Shown piece after piece: positions 6,673-8,950 of a stretch of 8,950 bases of DNA; the stretch's first letter is position 1, and each line of letters begins with the position of its first letter. Location: assembly GCA_031259095.1 (NCBI GenBank), contig JAIRLW010000302.1, forward strand, positions 1-8,950, given 5' to 3'. A program made the position numbers and the translations under genes. The notes beneath the pieces were generated by a model, which had not been told where the DNA came from, did not search any database, and saw only the letters and a list, made by a program, of their open reading frames with translations. The stretch is from Planctomycetaceae bacterium. GTDB lineage: Bacteria; Planctomycetota; Planctomycetia; Pirellulales; Thermoguttaceae.

Positions 6673-7368
6673 ATGTTAAAAAATGTTTTTCATCAATCAC
6701 GATTTTTAATTTACTGTTTGTTTTTTTATAGTTTGTTTATTGTTCCCGATATTTTTGCACAATCCGGTTCGTTGGGCGGTTCAACGGTGTTGACGCGTCC
6801 TGACGGTCAATCGTTGAACATGGCGGAAGCCTCGTTGACATGGGAGTCGATACCGCGTCAAAAAATGTACAAGAAACATGATATTATTCATGTACATTAT
6901 AAACAACAGTGGAACTACAATAATGTTGCTAATAATCAACGGAAAAAAAGTATCAAAACCAGTGCGAAACTTACCGGTTGGTTTAAGTGGCCCAACCTTT
7001 TTTCTATGCCGGTGAAATCGGACGATGCACTGCCGGAAATCGGCGGCGAACTCGATCATAAAACACAAAGTCAAGGAAATTTGTCACGAAAAGAAACGCT
7101 GGATTTTCATATTTCCTGCCAAGTTGTATCAATTATGGACAATGGAAATTTGTTTATTGAAGGAACTTTCTCGTCCAAAATTGGTGAGGAAGGCAAAATA
7201 ATGCATCTAAAGGGTTTGGTTCGGCCTGAAGATATTGGACAAGGAAACACTATTGAAAGTAACAAGGTTGCAGGACTTGAGTGCGATGAAATTCCGAGCG
7301 GCAGTTCCTACGATGCTGTTCGCCGTACTTGGGGCGCAAGAATGATCGAACAATGGAAACCGCTTTAA
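6673..7368 (+). CDS. flgH: Flagellar L-ring protein FlgH
   Basis: FlgH forms the L-ring in the outer membrane that, with the P-ring, acts as a bushing for the rod. The 231 residues match the family length. A Sec signal with a hydrophobic core (about 11-25) ends near IFAQSGS (27-33), a plausible signal peptidase I site after Ala29. No Cys follows it, so the lipoprotein lipobox of enterobacterial FlgH is absent. Family features are YKKHDIIHVHY (66-76), equivalent to the VGDLVTVLV strand, GNLSRKETLDFHISCQVV (135-152), NGNLFIEGTFSSKIGEEGK (157-175) and LKGLVRPEDIGQGNTIES (179-196). The Trp-containing end RRTWGARMIEQWKPL resembles what I recall of planctomycete-type FlgH tails. A GGAGAG ribosome binding site confirms the ATG at 6673. 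It sits downstream of flgA and upstream of flgI, separated from each by a repeat-filled spacer. Confidence 0.93.
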   Translation: MLKNVFHQSRFLIYCLFFYSLFIVPDIFAQSGSLGGSTVLTRPDGQSLNMAEASLTWESIPRQKMYKKHDIIHVHYKQQWNYNNVANNQRKKSIKTSAKLTGWFKWPNLFSMPVKSDDALPEIGGELDHKTQSQGNLSRKETLDFHISCQVVSIMDNGNLFIEGTFSSKIGEEGKIMHLKGLVRPEDIGQGNTIESNKVAGLECDEIPSGSSYDAVRRTWGARMIEQWKPL

Positions 7369-7369
7369 T

Positions 7370-7494
7370 TTAGTTAATAGTTTATAGTTAATAGTGAATA
7401 GTTGCGCAAGCGGGTATTTTATCGTTTCGGTAATAATTTCATGAAACGCTATTCACTATTCACTATTCACTATAAACTATTAATTATTAACTAA
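7370..7494. repeat. Heptamer inverted-repeat element, copy 1 (flgH-flgI spacer)
   Basis: The whole 134-bp spacer is this element, starting two bases after the flgH stop and ending 8 bp before the flgI start. The left arm is a run of 7-bp units (TAGTTAA, TAGTTTA, TAGTTAA, TAGTGAA). The right arm is the same unit inverted (ACTATTC repeated, then ACTATAA, ACTATTA). Bases 7374-7402 match the reverse complement of 7455-7483 at 28 of 29 positions around a 52-nt loop, so the transcript could form a long hairpin. CGCAAGCGG (7405-7413) lies just inside the left arm. A related element follows flgI. Confidence 0.85.
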
Positions 7495-7502
7495 CTCTTA
7501 AA

Positions 7503-8711
7503 ATGATGAAAAACAAATTATTTCAAATGATGCTGAAGCGAATTTTTGTATTCGCAATTTTTTGGTTACTATTGACGGTTCAATTATTTTCCGCACCGCT
7601 TCGGATTGAAAACGTTACGCGGCTTAAAGGACAGGAACCGACAACGATTCGCGGTTACGGAATTGTCAGCGGTCTCAACGGTACGGGTGATGATCCCAAA
7701 TCCTACGACCAAACCGCCCGCACCATTTTGAGAATGTTTGAACTTTCCGGAATGCCCAACAGTACTCTCAAAGGTATTGGCGTTTCAAAAAATAATGCTT
7801 TGGTCGAAGTAACAGCAACCATTCCTGCAACAGGCGGACGTGACGGCGATTTGTTGGATTGTAAGTTGGTGTCGGTTGGCAATGCGAAAAGCCTTGAAAA
7901 CGGCGCTCTTTCCGCAACCATGTTGACTTCGTTGTTACCGCAAAATCTCGAAGCCGCTGTTCTTGGTACGGCGTGGGGAAACCTTACCATAGAAAAAAGT
8001 AATGCGCCGAATGTCGGTAAAATTAAACGCGGTTGCCGTTTAACCGCTAATTTCATCAATCCGTATGTCGAAGATGGAAATTTAACGCTGGTGATTAAAC
8101 AGGAATATTCGAATCCGCGTATGGCGATTTATGTTACTAGAGCCATCAACGAATTCTGGGGTAACGACAATTCCGTAACGCAAATAGATTCTGAAAACCG
8201 TCCATCTCAAGGATTGAATGATAATCCGTCAATAAACAGCAGATACCAAGTACCGATTGCAAAAGCAATTGATTCGCATTTTGTTATTGTCAAACTCCCC
8301 AAACATTATTTCGACAATCCTTTAGCTTTTGTTTCACAGTTGATGAATATTGTCATCACGGTAGATGATCCGTTACCGCCGCGCGTGGTGATTAATGAGC
8401 GGGTTGGTATTATTTCCATTGACGAAGGAGTGGAAGTGAAACCGACTGTGGTAACACATAAAAATATTGTTGCCGAAATTCGTCCGCCGGTTCCTCCTGG
8501 GGAACAGGAAGAAAATCCGCAACAATTTGTTGATATTGACACAGATATTAAATACCGTCAACTAACCGGCGAAGCGGTAACAAATCAAAAATTAAAGGCA
8601 TTACAAGCGTCGCTTGACGCGGTTCGTGTTACGCCGCAAGACATGATTGAAATCATCAAAATCCTCGAACAACAAGGCGCATTGCTCGGCGAAGTACACT
8701 ATATTGAGTAG
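7503..8711 (+). CDS. flgI: Flagellar P-ring protein FlgI
   Basis: FlgI polymerises in the periplasm as the P-ring around the distal rod, assisted by FlgA. The N-terminus is a Sec signal with hydrophobic core FVFAIFWLLLTVQLF (15-29) and likely cleavage after LFSA (residue 31). The mature part begins LRIENVTRLKGQEP (33-46) and then RGYGIVSGLNGTGDD (50-64), the strongest FlgI signature. VEVTATIPATGGRDGDLLDC (101-120), VGNAKSLENGALSATML (125-141), INERVGIISIDEGVEVKPTV (297-316) and RVTPQDMIEIIKILEQQGAL (375-394) follow family order to the C-terminus. At 402 residues it is somewhat longer than the usual 365-370. Part of this is a polar Asn/Ser-rich segment (221-247). ATG codons at 7503 and 7506 are adjacent and both possible. 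No Shine-Dalgarno sequence is visible, since the preceding bases belong to the repeat element and its short tail. Confidence 0.95.
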   Translation: MMKNKLFQMMLKRIFVFAIFWLLLTVQLFSAPLRIENVTRLKGQEPTTIRGYGIVSGLNGTGDDPKSYDQTARTILRMFELSGMPNSTLKGIGVSKNNALVEVTATIPATGGRDGDLLDCKLVSVGNAKSLENGALSATMLTSLLPQNLEAAVLGTAWGNLTIEKSNAPNVGKIKRGCRLTANFINPYVEDGNLTLVIKQEYSNPRMAIYVTRAINEFWGNDNSVTQIDSENRPSQGLNDNPSINSRYQVPIAKAIDSHFVIVKLPKHYFDNPLAFVSQLMNIVITVDDPLPPRVVINERVGIISIDEGVEVKPTVVTHKNIVAEIRPPVPPGEQEENPQQFVDIDTDIKYRQLTGEAVTNQKLKALQASLDAVRVTPQDMIEIIKILEQQGALLGEVHYIE

Positions 8712-8857
8712 TTGAAAGTGGAGAGTTGATAGTGGATAGTGTCGCAAGCGGATTACTAACTTTTCAATACAAAAAAATAGTTTGCGATACTCTCTGCTAT
8801 CAACGATCCACTCTCAACTACCAATTACTATCCACTTTCCATTCTCAACTATCAACT
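8709..8857. repeat. Heptamer inverted-repeat element, copy 2 (downstream of flgI)
   Basis: The left arm (8709-8749) starts on the flgI TAG stop and is made of 7-bp units such as GTTGATA and GTGGATA. It matches the reverse complement of 8780-8820 at 33 of 41 positions, with a 30-nt loop. Four of the eight mismatches would be G-U pairs in RNA. Further heptamer units in right-arm orientation (CTATCAA, CTCTCAA type) continue to 8857, 7 bp before the next start. CGCAAGCGG (8743-8751) is identical to the core in copy 1, and the surrounding 20 bases (8732-8751) match 7394-7413 at 17 of 20 positions. Confidence 0.85.
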
Positions 8858-8864
8858 AAAAAAA

Positions 8865-8950
8865 ATGCTTTCTTCTGTATCAAATTTTGCTGGTATTTCA
8901 ACGACTTACGAAGCACAATCGGCGTTGGGTTCAACACCGAAAGCTCCGCC
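8865..8950 (+). CDS. Start of an unidentified gene, possibly a FlgJ-type rod-binding protein
   Basis: An open frame begins at ATG 8865 and runs 28 codons to the window edge without a stop. The visible N-terminus starts MLSSVSNFAGISTTYEAQ and is polar, with no signal peptide. There is no Shine-Dalgarno sequence; the leader is A-rich, as for flgG and flgI. It follows flgI in the same direction, where many flagellar clusters carry flgJ or a short rod-binding protein. That makes a flagellar role the best guess, but the visible residues are not diagnostic. The frame being real is more certain than its function. Confidence 0.5.
   Translation, partial: MLSSVSNFAGISTTYEAQSALGSTPKAP

Noticed and set aside
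7370..7494. Insertion sequence remnant or riboswitch
   Set aside because: There is no transposase fragment or target duplication. The structure is explained by inverted 7-bp repeats and not by a conserved aptamer-like core.
7703..8059. 118-aa minus strand open frame inside flgI
   Set aside because: It is antisense to conserved FlgI signature regions and has no recognisable features.

Overview
The window reads as bacterial chromosome, most likely from a moderately AT-rich member of the Planctomycetota. That placement is inferred from the flgG-flgA-flgH-flgI order, the long FlgA, and a FlgH that ends in a Trp-rich tail and has no lipobox. No rRNA, tRNA or other taxonomic marker is present, so it is a best guess and not a demonstration.

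Layout. (1) Positions 2-1066 (+) hold the 3' part of a family 4 glycosyltransferase gene that begins before the window. (2) Positions 1269-3995 (-) hold a complete pyruvate, phosphate dikinase gene (ppdK) that converges on the glycosyltransferase. (3) A 433-bp divergent spacer (3996-4428) carries a good sigma70-type promoter for ppdK and arrays of short repeats. (4) From 4429 onward all genes run on the + strand: flgG (distal rod), flgA (P-ring chaperone), flgH (L-ring), flgI (P-ring), then the first 28 codons of another gene at 8865. This is a rod and ring assembly operon. FlgG builds the distal rod, FlgI polymerises around it as the periplasmic P-ring with FlgA's help, and FlgH forms the outer-membrane L-ring. 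PPDK is a central carbon enzyme interconverting pyruvate and phosphoenolpyruvate and has no evident link to motility.

The coding content is ordinary. The unusual part is the spacers. Almost every intergenic gap carries short-period repeats, and the family differs between gaps. A 9/10-bp GTCCC-centred repeat in both orientations flanks ppdK. A tandem 8-bp repeat sits at the flgA ribosome binding site. A CCGCAGAT repeat lies between flgA and flgH. A 7-bp repeat forms long imperfect hairpins on both sides of flgI, and the two copies share a CGCAAGCGG core. These elements begin at or next to stop codons and run almost to the next start codon. They look like small non-coding repeat families dispersed in this genome. 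I see no defence system, CRISPR array, RNA gene, transposase gene or other undescribed protein system.

Translation signals fall into two groups. ppdK, flgA and flgH have purine-rich Shine-Dalgarno sequences. flgG, flgI and the gene at 8865 have only A-rich leaders directly behind repeat elements.
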